Below, in pieces: positions 28,023 to 35,521 of a stretch of DNA of 64,000 bases (positions within the stretch are counted from its first letter, which is position 1; each line of letters starts with the position of its first letter). The DNA is from JAWLAT01 sp041395325 (lineage in GTDB: Bacteria; Pseudomonadota; Gammaproteobacteria; Xanthomonadales; SZUA-5). Below the pieces are notes generated by a model. The model had not been told where the DNA came from, did not search any database, and saw nothing but the letters and a program-made list of their open reading frames with translations. The position numbers and the translations under genes are program-made. The stretch is taken from assembly GCA_041395325.1 (NCBI GenBank), contig JAWLAT010000020.1, forward strand, positions 1-64,000. Direction: 5' to 3'.

Positions 28023-28841
28023 TCAACCTGGGGGTGATTCGCCGACCGGCCAGTGCGCCAGGATCGCTTCACGCCTGGGCGCCAGCGGATCAAGCCGAAT
28101 GAACTCGGACACCAAACGCTCGTAGTTCGGGTAGCGCGCGACCAGACGCGCCAGATTCTCGCCGCCCGGCCGGTGGCCCTCTGCCGCGAAGGACTGTCCG
28201 CCCTGGTGCACGACATAGGCGTCGTCGCACAACACATTGCGCCAACCGAAGCCTGCGGCGCGACGACACCAGTCGTTTTCCTCGCCATAACCGCGTCCGA
28301 AGGTGGCCATGTCGAAGGCACCGATCTGCTGGACCGCCCGTCGCCGCAGCCACAGGCAAAAGCCCACGCCTGTCGGCAAATCCGGGTAGCCGGGTCGCCC
28401 TGCGCGAACAGCCAATGCGACCGCATCGGCATCGGTCGGCTCGGGATTGGCCCGGCAGAAGCTGGGCAACGAGCAAATCTCGGCGTTGTTCGACCACGGG
28501 GTGATCGATGCGATGCGCGGGTCCGAATCTGCGCAGGCCTGCAGGCGCTGCAGCCAGCCGGCGGTGACGATCGTGTCGGAATTGAGCAGCACCACATCGT
28601 CGGTGCAAGCATCGATGCCGCGATTGACCGTGCCGACGAAACCCAGATTGCGATCGTTGCGCAAACATCGATGCGGCATCGGAAAAGCCGGTAGCGCACT
28701 CAGCAGCTGGCCGATCGCTGGATCCGGTGAGGCATCGTCGATCAGCAGCAGTTCGCCAGCGCCAGCACCGTGACGAACCAGACTGTCCAGACAGCGCCGC
28801 AGGGCATCTGCCGCGTTGTAAATCGGGATGATGACCGTCAT
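28023..28841 (-). CDS. Family 2 glycosyltransferase
   Basis: This 272-residue protein begins MTVIIPIYNAADALRRCLDSL, the GT-A nucleotide-binding start. LLLIDDASPD is the first Asp site, NLGFVGTVNRGI the donor loop, VVLLNSDTIVTAGWL holds the metal-site DxD-like element (NSD), and GEENDWCRRA is the ED general-base motif. It resembles rhamnosyl/GT2 enzymes that glycosylate cell-surface sugars. There is no membrane helix. A longer reading frame upstream is low-complexity and lies over the intergenic gap, so the ATG at 28841 is used. No other sugar genes are nearby; acceptor and donor are unknown. Confidence 0.85.
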   Translation of the reverse strand: MTVIIPIYNAADALRRCLDSLVRHGAGAGELLLIDDASPDPAIGQLLSALPAFPMPHRCLRNDRNLGFVGTVNRGIDACTDDVVLLNSDTIVTAGWLQRLQACADSDPRIASITPWSNNAEICSLPSFCRANPEPTDADAVALAVRAGRPGYPDLPTGVGFCLWLRRRAVQQIGAFDMATFGRGYGEENDWCRRAAGFGWRNVLCDDAYVVHQGGQSFAAEGHRPGGENLARLVARYPNYERLVSEFIRLDPLAPRREAILAHWPVGESPPG

Positions 28842-28951
28842 CGGCTGGGTCGCGGGACAAGGTCGGCCACGATACCGCCCACGCACCCATTCGTCAGCCG
28901 TCTCCGGGCCGGCACCCGCCAGTTTGGCGGCGGCTGGGGCGGCCTGCGAGC

Positions 28952-31372
28952 CTAGTCCGAACGCAGGGCGACCATCGGATCCACGGCCAGCGCACGGCGA
29001 GCCGGCACCAGCACGGCGGTTGCCGTCACCATGACCAGCAGCGCCACCACCGACACGCAGGTCCACACTTCGACACTGACCATGTCGCCAACGATGCCGG
29101 CCATGGCCATGGTCATCACAATGCCCAGTGCCAGACCGAGGGTGATCCCGATGGTCACCTCGGTACTGCTGCGTCCGAGCAGCGAACGCAACAGGCGGGG
29201 TGTCGGTGCACCCAGCGCGCGACGCACGCCCAACTCGCGGGTTCGCTGTGTGACGCTGAAGGCCACGACGCCATAAAGGCCGCCGCCTGCCAGAATCAAC
29301 GCCACCAGCCCGAAGGTGGCAAACAGCTTGGACGTGATGCGCTCACCGACGATGCCCTGTTCGAAAACCTGATCGAAATCGCGGATCCAGTACAGCGGTG
29401 TGTCGGGATCGACCTGACGCATGATCGCCGCCAGTTCGTCGCTGTACGACAACGGATCTCCCAGTGTGCGAACGGCCACGCTGACGAAACTGGCATCGTA
29501 CTGGGACAAGGGCAGCAACACCGTAGCCATGTAGTTCGCTTCCGGGTCCTCGAGCATGAGCGCGTCGACCACACCGACCACCTGTGCGCTGCGTTGGTCG
29601 GGTTGACCGGCGTCGACGAGAATCTGCTGGCCCAGCGGATCGGTACCGGGGAACATCTGCTCGGCATAGGTGCGATCGATGATGGCCACCGCGGCGGTGT
29701 CGCTGCGATCGCGGCCGTCGAATTCCCGACCCTGCAGCAAGCGGACGCCCCAGGTCTGCAGAAAGGCCTCGTCGACCGCGCCGACTCGCGCAATTGGCAG
29801 CCGCCGACCGGGATCGTTCATGGCGACCGGGTGGCTGGGCAGGTAGTAGGACATCGCGGCCGGCAGCGCCGTGCTCAGCGCCGCGGACTGGACCCCGGGG
29901 GCTTCCCGCAGCGCCCGACCCAGCGACTCGAACAATTCCAGGCGCGCGTCGGGTGTGGGATAGGCGCTGTCGAACAGGCCCAGACGCGCGGTCAGCAGTC
30001 CCTGACCGTCGACCCCCAGATCCTTGTCCGACAGATTGGCCACGGCCCGCACCATCATGCCGGCCAGGATCAGCAAGGCACAGGACAATCCTACCTCGAC
30101 AATGACCAGTCCTCGGGCGATGCGATTGAACCAGCCGCCGCTACTGCCTCTACCCGTTTCGCGAACCGCTTGAGAAATCGCCACACGGCTGGCCCGCAAG
30201 GCGGGCACCACTGCCGTCAGTACGCCGGTCAACAGGGCCACGGTCAAGGTGATGGCCAGCATTCGGCCGTCGTACTCAAATCGCATCCACAGCGGCATGG
30301 CCCCTTCGCTGGCGCGCAACGTAGCCGTCAGCCAGGACAGGCCAACGTTGGCCAACAGCAGCCCCAACACGGTGGCCAGTGCCCCCAGCAGCAGGCTCTG
30401 CATCAGCATCTGGATGGCCAGGCGACGCCGGCCCGCGCCCAGCGCTGCGCGCAGTGACAGCTCACCCGATCGTGCCAAGGTTCGGCTCAGCAACAGATTG
30501 GCCGCGTTGGCACAGGCCACGATCTGCACCAGTATCACCGCTGCCAGCATCACATTGAGAATGTTCCGGGTGGTGCGATCGACCACCTGATGCGCCAGCG
30601 GCAGCTGTGCCAGCACCCGCTGTTCGGCCGTCGCACCCTGCTCGGTCACGCGGTCGCTCTGCCAGAGTTGCAGGCGCTGCTCCAGTTCGGTCCGATTGGC
30701 CGGCGAGTCCAGCGCGATCATTCCCAGCAGATATTTGGCATCACCCGCAGCACGCGAGGGATCCAGCGTTTGCGGCAGCCACAGATCCTCGCGCTGAGGA
30801 AAGGAGAAGTTGGCGGGCGCCACACCCACAACGCGGGCTTCGCGACCGTTGGCCCGGATCACTCGCCCGAGTATCTGCGGATCGGCCTGGTAGCGGCTTT
30901 GCCACAGCCGGTGAGAAATCACGGCCGAGAGCGGCGCGTTGGGCGCCTCATCGAGCGTTTGCAGTCCCTGCCCCAAGGCCAGCGGCACGCCCAGCGTGTC
31001 GAAGAAGTTGGCGGTAACGAAGCCACCACTGAAGCGCTCGGGCCGATCCGAATCACTGAGATTGATCGTTCCGGTGCTGTAGCCAGCGAGTTGCCCCAGG
31101 TCGCTCAGTCGCTGCCTGGCTTCGAGGAATTCCAGATCCTGCATCTCGTCGGCGTCCCGCTGCGGGTCGCTGGGATCGACCAGACCAACGACCAACAGAC
31201 GATCAGCGTTCGGGAAGGGCAGTGGCTGCCACACCATGCCGTTGATCGCCGCCAGCATGAACAGCACACAGCCCAGCCCGCCCGCCAGCACCAGCACGAC
31301 CAGCGCCGAAAACCATGGTTGGCTGCGCAGCGAGCGCAACGCGGTGCGCCATTCAAACCAGAACGCCTGCAT
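28952..31372 (-). CDS. ADOP-type FtsX/MacB permease without ATPase (copy 1)
   Basis: This 806-residue membrane protein has the duplicated FtsX layout: one N-terminal helix (FSALVVLVLAGGLGCVLFML), a large periplasmic MacB-like domain (FVTANFFDTLGVPLALG, VISHRLWQSRYQADP), three helices, then a second half with the same plan (WGVRLLQGREFDGRD, AIIDRTYAEQMFPGTDPLG) and three final helices with TRELGVRRALGAPTPRLL. Length and duplication fit the duplicated orphan permease (ADOP) class, described first in Acidobacteria. The start at 31372 follows GAGGGA at good spacing. No ABC ATPase gene lies in the window. Substrate is unknown; such permeases may work as MacB-like efflux or envelope parts. Confidence 0.85.
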   Translation of the reverse strand: MQAFWFEWRTALRSLRSQPWFSALVVLVLAGGLGCVLFMLAAINGMVWQPLPFPNADRLLVVGLVDPSDPQRDADEMQDLEFLEARQRLSDLGQLAGYSTGTINLSDSDRPERFSGGFVTANFFDTLGVPLALGQGLQTLDEAPNAPLSAVISHRLWQSRYQADPQILGRVIRANGREARVVGVAPANFSFPQREDLWLPQTLDPSRAAGDAKYLLGMIALDSPANRTELEQRLQLWQSDRVTEQGATAEQRVLAQLPLAHQVVDRTTRNILNVMLAAVILVQIVACANAANLLLSRTLARSGELSLRAALGAGRRRLAIQMLMQSLLLGALATVLGLLLANVGLSWLTATLRASEGAMPLWMRFEYDGRMLAITLTVALLTGVLTAVVPALRASRVAISQAVRETGRGSSGGWFNRIARGLVIVEVGLSCALLILAGMMVRAVANLSDKDLGVDGQGLLTARLGLFDSAYPTPDARLELFESLGRALREAPGVQSAALSTALPAAMSYYLPSHPVAMNDPGRRLPIARVGAVDEAFLQTWGVRLLQGREFDGRDRSDTAAVAIIDRTYAEQMFPGTDPLGQQILVDAGQPDQRSAQVVGVVDALMLEDPEANYMATVLLPLSQYDASFVSVAVRTLGDPLSYSDELAAIMRQVDPDTPLYWIRDFDQVFEQGIVGERITSKLFATFGLVALILAGGGLYGVVAFSVTQRTRELGVRRALGAPTPRLLRSLLGRSSTEVTIGITLGLALGIVMTMAMAGIVGDMVSVEVWTCVSVVALLVMVTATAVLVPARRALAVDPMVALRSD

Positions 31373-31657
31373 GGATGATCCCTCGGTGGCTACTGCCCAT
31401 GCAGATGCAACGCGCATGCCATCGCCGCATTTCATAAAAATCAGTACTTTGCGATCCGATCTCGGTTCCAACCTGCGGAATCGAACGACGCAACGCCGGA
31501 TCTGTGCGGATTCGGGCGCTCTCGGCCGAGACGGCACCGGATCGATTCCAGGCGCGCTCGATCGGTCGCGCGTCGCCTTGCTGACCGGCGGTCCAGCGCT
31601 TCGCGCCAGGCATGAGCGCGATGGGTCCCGTTGCGGTGCGATGTCCTGGAGGCTGCG

Positions 31658-31684
31658 GCCGACGAGGACGTCGGCGCTCCCAGG
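31658..31684. repeat. Half copy of the palindromic repeat found after valS
   Basis: GCCGACGAGGACGTCGGC, followed by GCTCCCAGG, matches the right arm of the 41935-41998 palindrome in 25 of 27 positions. The other arm is absent. By itself it still folds as GCCGAC-N6-GTCGGC. This suggests a dispersed repeat family in the genome. Confidence 0.6.
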
Positions 31685-31720
31685 AAGAGCGGGGCATGTC
31701 CTCAGGCAATCCGCGGGAAG

Positions 31721-31766
31721 CGGCGAACGGCGAGTGGCGAGCGGCGAGCGGCGAGCGGCGAGCGGC
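31721..31766. repeat. Heptanucleotide tandem repeat (CGGCGAG)n
   Basis: About six and a half units of 7 bp: CGGCGAA, CGGCGAG, TGGCGAG, then CGGCGAG three times and a partial unit. It is intergenic, between the permease gene and the SLC13 gene. Confidence 0.85.
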
Positions 31767-31812
31767 AGCAACGCTGCTCCCAATGGCGTCGACCGGCGCG
31801 GTCAGCTGTCCA

Positions 31813-33192
31813 CTATCGGAGCACCAGATACAGCACCGTCGACACCGCCAGCACGCCGAGCAGGTCGATCAGCAGGCCTTCGCGCAGCATTCGGGGTGCG
31901 GGGATCAGGCCCGTGCCGAAGGCAATGGCATTGGGCGCGGTGGCGACGGGCAGCATGAAGGCCATCGAGGCGGCCAGGGCGGCGGGCAGCATGAACAGGG
32001 CTGGGTCGACGTTCACCGCGATGGCGGCGGCGGCGAGGATGGGCATCAGCAGCGCGGTGGTGGCCGTGTTGGACGTGATCTCCGTCATGAAGCTGACCGC
32101 CAGGCAGAGCAGCAGCAGGGTCAGCGGCAACGGCAACGCACTGAGGCCCACCATCGCCTGCGCCAACCACTCGCCCAGACCGGAGCTGCCGAAGGCGGCT
32201 GCCAGGGCCAAACCACCACCGAACAGCACCAGCGTGCCCCAGGGAATGCGCTCGGCCACCGGCCACTCCAGCACCCGGCCACCCTTGCCGTCCGGCAGCA
32301 AGGCCATCACCACCACGCCCAACAAGGCCACCGAGGCGTCGCTGGCGCCGCTCAGGCCGGTCCAGGCACGCCAGCCACCGAAGGGCTCGGTGCGTGTCAC
32401 CCAGGCAAGGGCAACCAGGGCGAAGCAGGCCACGGCACGCACTTCGACCGGCTGCCAGGGGCCCAGTCGTGGCAACTCGCCCACGCCCGAGCCGCGCAGA
32501 TTGCGGCCCAGCCACAGGGCGATGATCGGCAGCACCAGCGCCAGGATCGGCAGACTGAAGGCAAACCAGCAGAGGAAACCGATCTCCTCGCCGGTCTGCT
32601 CCTGATAGACCGAGCGAAAAATCAGATTGGGCGGCGTGCCGATCGGCGTACCCATGCCGCCGACGCTGGCCGCGTAGGCGATGCCCAGCAGCAGCGGCAC
32701 GGTCAGTCGGCCGTCTCGCTCGGGTCCAAGAATGGCGATCGCCACCGGCGTCAGCACCAGCACGGTGGCGGTGTTGCTGATCCACATGCTGAGCAGGCCG
32801 CTGGTCAGCACGAAGCCCCACAGCACCCGCCGCGCGCTGCCGGTGCCAGTCAATCGCAGCATGCCGAAGGCCAGTCGTCGATGCGCGCCAGCGGCCTCGA
32901 TCGCCGCCGACAGCATGAAGCCGCCAGCCAGCAGCAGGATCACCTCATGGCCGTAGGCCTGCGCCACTTCGCGCGGCCCGAGCACGCCGAACAACGGAAA
33001 CAGCGCCAGCGGCAGCAGAGAGGTCACCGCGACCGGAACCGGGGCAAAGATCCACCACAGCGCCACCCAGACCGTCACGCCGGCGGTCACCGCCAGCGGC
33101 CACGGCTGCTGCTGGGCCAGCACGGCCGTGCACACTGCTGCGGCCAGCGGTGCCAGCCATAGCAGCCAGCCTTTCCATTGCTCGAATGACAT
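31813..33192 (-). CDS. SLC13/DASS-family anion:sodium symporter
   Basis: This 459-residue protein has about twelve hydrophobic helices. It contains two SNT motifs of the divalent anion:Na+ symporter family, SNTATVLVLTPVAI and SNTATTALLMPIL, which form the substrate and sodium sites, and GTPIGTPPNLIF just before the family signature region. The C-terminal PVATAPNAIAFGTG is also typical. Substrates of the family are dicarboxylates, citrate, sulfate or phosphate; which one applies here cannot be read. It stands alone between the repeats and a histidine kinase gene on the other strand. Confidence 0.9.
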   Translation of the reverse strand: MSFEQWKGWLLWLAPLAAAVCTAVLAQQQPWPLAVTAGVTVWVALWWIFAPVPVAVTSLLPLALFPLFGVLGPREVAQAYGHEVILLLAGGFMLSAAIEAAGAHRRLAFGMLRLTGTGSARRVLWGFVLTSGLLSMWISNTATVLVLTPVAIAILGPERDGRLTVPLLLGIAYAASVGGMGTPIGTPPNLIFRSVYQEQTGEEIGFLCWFAFSLPILALVLPIIALWLGRNLRGSGVGELPRLGPWQPVEVRAVACFALVALAWVTRTEPFGGWRAWTGLSGASDASVALLGVVVMALLPDGKGGRVLEWPVAERIPWGTLVLFGGGLALAAAFGSSGLGEWLAQAMVGLSALPLPLTLLLLCLAVSFMTEITSNTATTALLMPILAAAAIAVNVDPALFMLPAALAASMAFMLPVATAPNAIAFGTGLIPAPRMLREGLLIDLLGVLAVSTVLYLVLR

Positions 33193-33355
33193 CAGCGCTC
33201 CCCTTCGCCAATCCTCGCGCCACGCACTCTACCTGCGATCGGCGGGCCGACAATTCGTGCGCTGGCCCACAAACGTGCACATCGTGACGTTCAAAGCGCT
33301 CAGGAAGCCCGCCGCGGCGTTGTCTTGTTCGCGTCAGTCTGCGACATTTCAGGTT

Positions 33356-33392
33356 GCTAGCTGACGTGCATGGTCGCTAATTCACGCGCATG
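33356..33392. promoter_or_regulatory. Two 17-bp direct repeats, 20-bp period, upstream of the histidine kinase
   Basis: GCTAGCTGACGTGCATG (33356-33372) and GCTAATTCACGCGCATG (33376-33392) match at 13 of 17 positions and are spaced 20 bp. They lie 57-93 bp before the kinase start. The period of two helical turns suggests a protein site, but the regulator is unknown. Confidence 0.4.
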
Positions 33393-33448
33393 CAGCACTG
33401 CTGCAGTGAAACTGCGTTTTCACTGGCAGGACCGGGAGCGGAGTTGGA

Positions 33449-34447
33449 ATGCAGGACATCGTCGTCATCGCGCTTGCCGCGGTCGCCGCACTCGCCTTTG
33501 CACTGGCGGTTGTCTTTGCATTGCGCGCCCGCAAGGCCAAGGGCGCAGTCAACGCCATGCAGGAAGACCTGCAACAGGTGCAATCCAGCCAGGCACAGGT
33601 CATCCACACGACCAAGCTGGCCTCGCTGGGGCAAATGATTGCCGGCGTGGCGCACGAAATGAATACGCCGCTGGGTTTCGTCAAGAGCAATGTCGAAGTG
33701 GTGGGGGAGTTGCTGGGCGAGCATCTGCAGCAGACCCAAGGCAAGCTCAATACCGCTGCGGACTATCTGCAGAAGCTCTCGCGCGCAGATCTGTCCACGC
33801 CGGCCAGCCAGCAGGCGGTGCGACAGGCCGCCGCCAAACTGTCCGGCGCCCTGCAGGTGATCGCCCAGGCGGACCTGTCCGACGCCCGTGACCTGTTGCA
33901 GGATTCGGTCGAGGGCATCGACCAGCTGACCAATCTGGTTCGCAATCTGAAGGGTTTTGCCCGCGTCGATCGCGATGGCATGGATCTGATGGATCTCAAT
34001 GAAGGCGTGGAAAGCGCGCTGACCATTGCGGCGCATCAATTGCGTGATCGCATCGAGGTCATCAAGGACCTCAAGGCGGTGCCGAAAGTGCGCTGTGTGC
34101 CCAGCCAGATCAACCAGGTCTTCCTCAATCTGATCAACAACGCCGCCCAGGCGATGGGCGATAAGGGCACGCTGACCCTGCGCTCGGTGCGCAACGGCGA
34201 TTTTGTCGAGGTCGAGGTCGAGGACAACGGCGCCGGCATCCCTGAGGACGTGCTACCGAAGATCTTCGATCCCTTCTTCACCACCAAGCCGGTCGGCGAA
34301 GGCACCGGACTGGGCCTGTCGATCGTCCACAAGATCATTCACGCCCACGGCGGCAGCATCAAGGTGCGAAGCACGCCAAACATTGGCACTACTTTCAGCG
34401 TTAGCCTGCCCGTAGAGCATTCCGCGCTGCGTCAGGCGGCTGCGTGA
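33449..34447 (+). CDS. Membrane-anchored sensor histidine kinase
   Basis: This 332-residue protein has one N-terminal helix (residues 3-25), a short coiled coil, a dimerisation domain with SLGQMIAGVAHEMNTPLG (the phospho-His is in AHEMNTP), and a HATPase domain with NLINNAAQAMGD (N box), VEDNGAGIPEDVL (G1), DPFFTTKP and GTGLGLSIVHKI (G2). The HEMNTPLGF form is the class close to DctB/NtrB-type kinases. With almost no periplasmic part, it probably senses a cytoplasmic or membrane signal. GGAG lies at good spacing. It is followed after 16 bp by a twin-receiver response regulator and makes a pair with it. Confidence 0.9.
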   Translation: MQDIVVIALAAVAALAFALAVVFALRARKAKGAVNAMQEDLQQVQSSQAQVIHTTKLASLGQMIAGVAHEMNTPLGFVKSNVEVVGELLGEHLQQTQGKLNTAADYLQKLSRADLSTPASQQAVRQAAAKLSGALQVIAQADLSDARDLLQDSVEGIDQLTNLVRNLKGFARVDRDGMDLMDLNEGVESALTIAAHQLRDRIEVIKDLKAVPKVRCVPSQINQVFLNLINNAAQAMGDKGTLTLRSVRNGDFVEVEVEDNGAGIPEDVLPKIFDPFFTTKPVGEGTGLGLSIVHKIIHAHGGSIKVRSTPNIGTTFSVSLPVEHSALRQAAA

Positions 34448-34463
34448 ACAACGGATCGATGCC

Positions 34464-35390
34464 GTGACCCAGAGACCACTGAAAATTCTCTGTATCGACG
34501 ACGAGGCGCGAATCCTGCGCGCCTTGCGGGCATTGTTTCGGCACCATCAGGTGTTCATCACCTCCGATCCCAACGAAGCGATGGCGCTGGCGCAATCCGA
34601 AGACGTCGACGTCATCGTCTGTGACCAGCGCATGCCGGTGATGACCGGTGTCGAGGTGCTGCGCGAGATCCGCGCGGTGCATCCGCGGGCGATGCGCATC
34701 CTGCTGACCGGCTACGCGGATCTGCAGGCCATCCTGGGCTCGGTCAACGAAGGCGAAGTGTTCCGCTACGTCAACAAGCCGTGGGACAACCGCGAACTGA
34801 TCGCGCTGGTCGAACTGGCCGGCAAGATTGCCCGCGAGGCCCCGGTCGTTGATGCCACGCCCGTGAGCGAGCGCGATCAGGAGGAAGCCCGCCGGCAGGT
34901 GGGCATCCTGGTGATCGAGGACGACGGCGAAACGCAGCGGCGGCTACGCGAGATTCTAGGCCAGCAGTACCAGATCCGCTTCGCCACCAGCGCCGAGCGT
35001 GCGCTGCAGGTGCTGGAACAGCACGAAACCGGCGTGATCATCTCCGAGACTGAAGGTCAGCGCGGCGATCTCACCGAGATGCTGAAGTCGCTCAAGCAAT
35101 ATCACCCGCACATCGCCACCGTGGTGATGACCGACCGCGCCAATGCGCAGCTGGCGATCGATCTGATCAACGAGGGTCAGGTCTACCGGATGCTGCTCAA
35201 GCCGGTGCGCACCGGCTCCTGCCGACTCAGTGTCGAGGCGGCTGTCGGTCGCTACTGGCAGCTGAAGCAGAATCCGCAGGCCGCGCGGCGCTTCATGGTG
35301 GCGGCACGCCAGGCGCCGTCCTGGCTGAGCACAACACTGCTGGAGCGCATCCGCTTGCTGCCATCGCGATTGCTGGGACGCGCGCACTAG
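34464..35390 (+). CDS. Response regulator with two receiver domains and no output domain
   Basis: This 308-residue protein with a GTG start has two REC domains. The first (residues 5-120) is complete: Asp12/Asp13, phospho-acceptor Asp54 in VCDQRMP, Thr82 and Lys105 in VNKPW. The second (about 145-260) keeps the acidic pair (IEDDG), Thr (VVMTD) and Lys (LLKPV), but Glu195 stands where the phospho-Asp should be (IISETEG). It may therefore act as a fixed, phospho-like state. The C-terminal 45 residues are basic (RRFMVAAR, RIRLLPSRLLGRAH). No HTH, HD-GYP or GGDEF output is present, so it acts through protein contacts. It is the partner of the upstream kinase. Confidence 0.88.
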   Translation: MTQRPLKILCIDDEARILRALRALFRHHQVFITSDPNEAMALAQSEDVDVIVCDQRMPVMTGVEVLREIRAVHPRAMRILLTGYADLQAILGSVNEGEVFRYVNKPWDNRELIALVELAGKIAREAPVVDATPVSERDQEEARRQVGILVIEDDGETQRRLREILGQQYQIRFATSAERALQVLEQHETGVIISETEGQRGDLTEMLKSLKQYHPHIATVVMTDRANAQLAIDLINEGQVYRMLLKPVRTGSCRLSVEAAVGRYWQLKQNPQAARRFMVAARQAPSWLSTTLLERIRLLPSRLLGRAH

Positions 35391-35521
35391 CGAGCAGATC
35401 GCCGAATACAAGCCTCGCTGCACCACGGCCGAATTCGAATCTGGCTCTGGTCCGCCAGATCGCAGAGCTTGCAGCGCCACCACGCGCGCGCCGCGTTGCG
35501 GCGGCGAGGTGGGCTTCCCAG

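Larger units (their letters stand above)
31373..31812. other. 440-bp intergenic region with repeats, no gene
   Basis: No convincing coding sequence was seen. It holds a half copy of the palindromic repeat (31658-31684) and a heptanucleotide tandem repeat (31721-31766). An A/T-rich patch near 31432-31446 lies upstream of the permease gene and may mark its promoter; no clear hexamers were identified. Confidence 0.6.

Noticed and set aside
31721..31766. Possible CRISPR-like array
   Set aside because: Units are 7 bp without spacers; this is a simple tandem repeat.
31612..33162. 516-residue forward frame over the SLC13 gene and repeat tract
   Set aside because: Gln/Arg/His-rich shadow; the minus frame has SNT motifs and helices.
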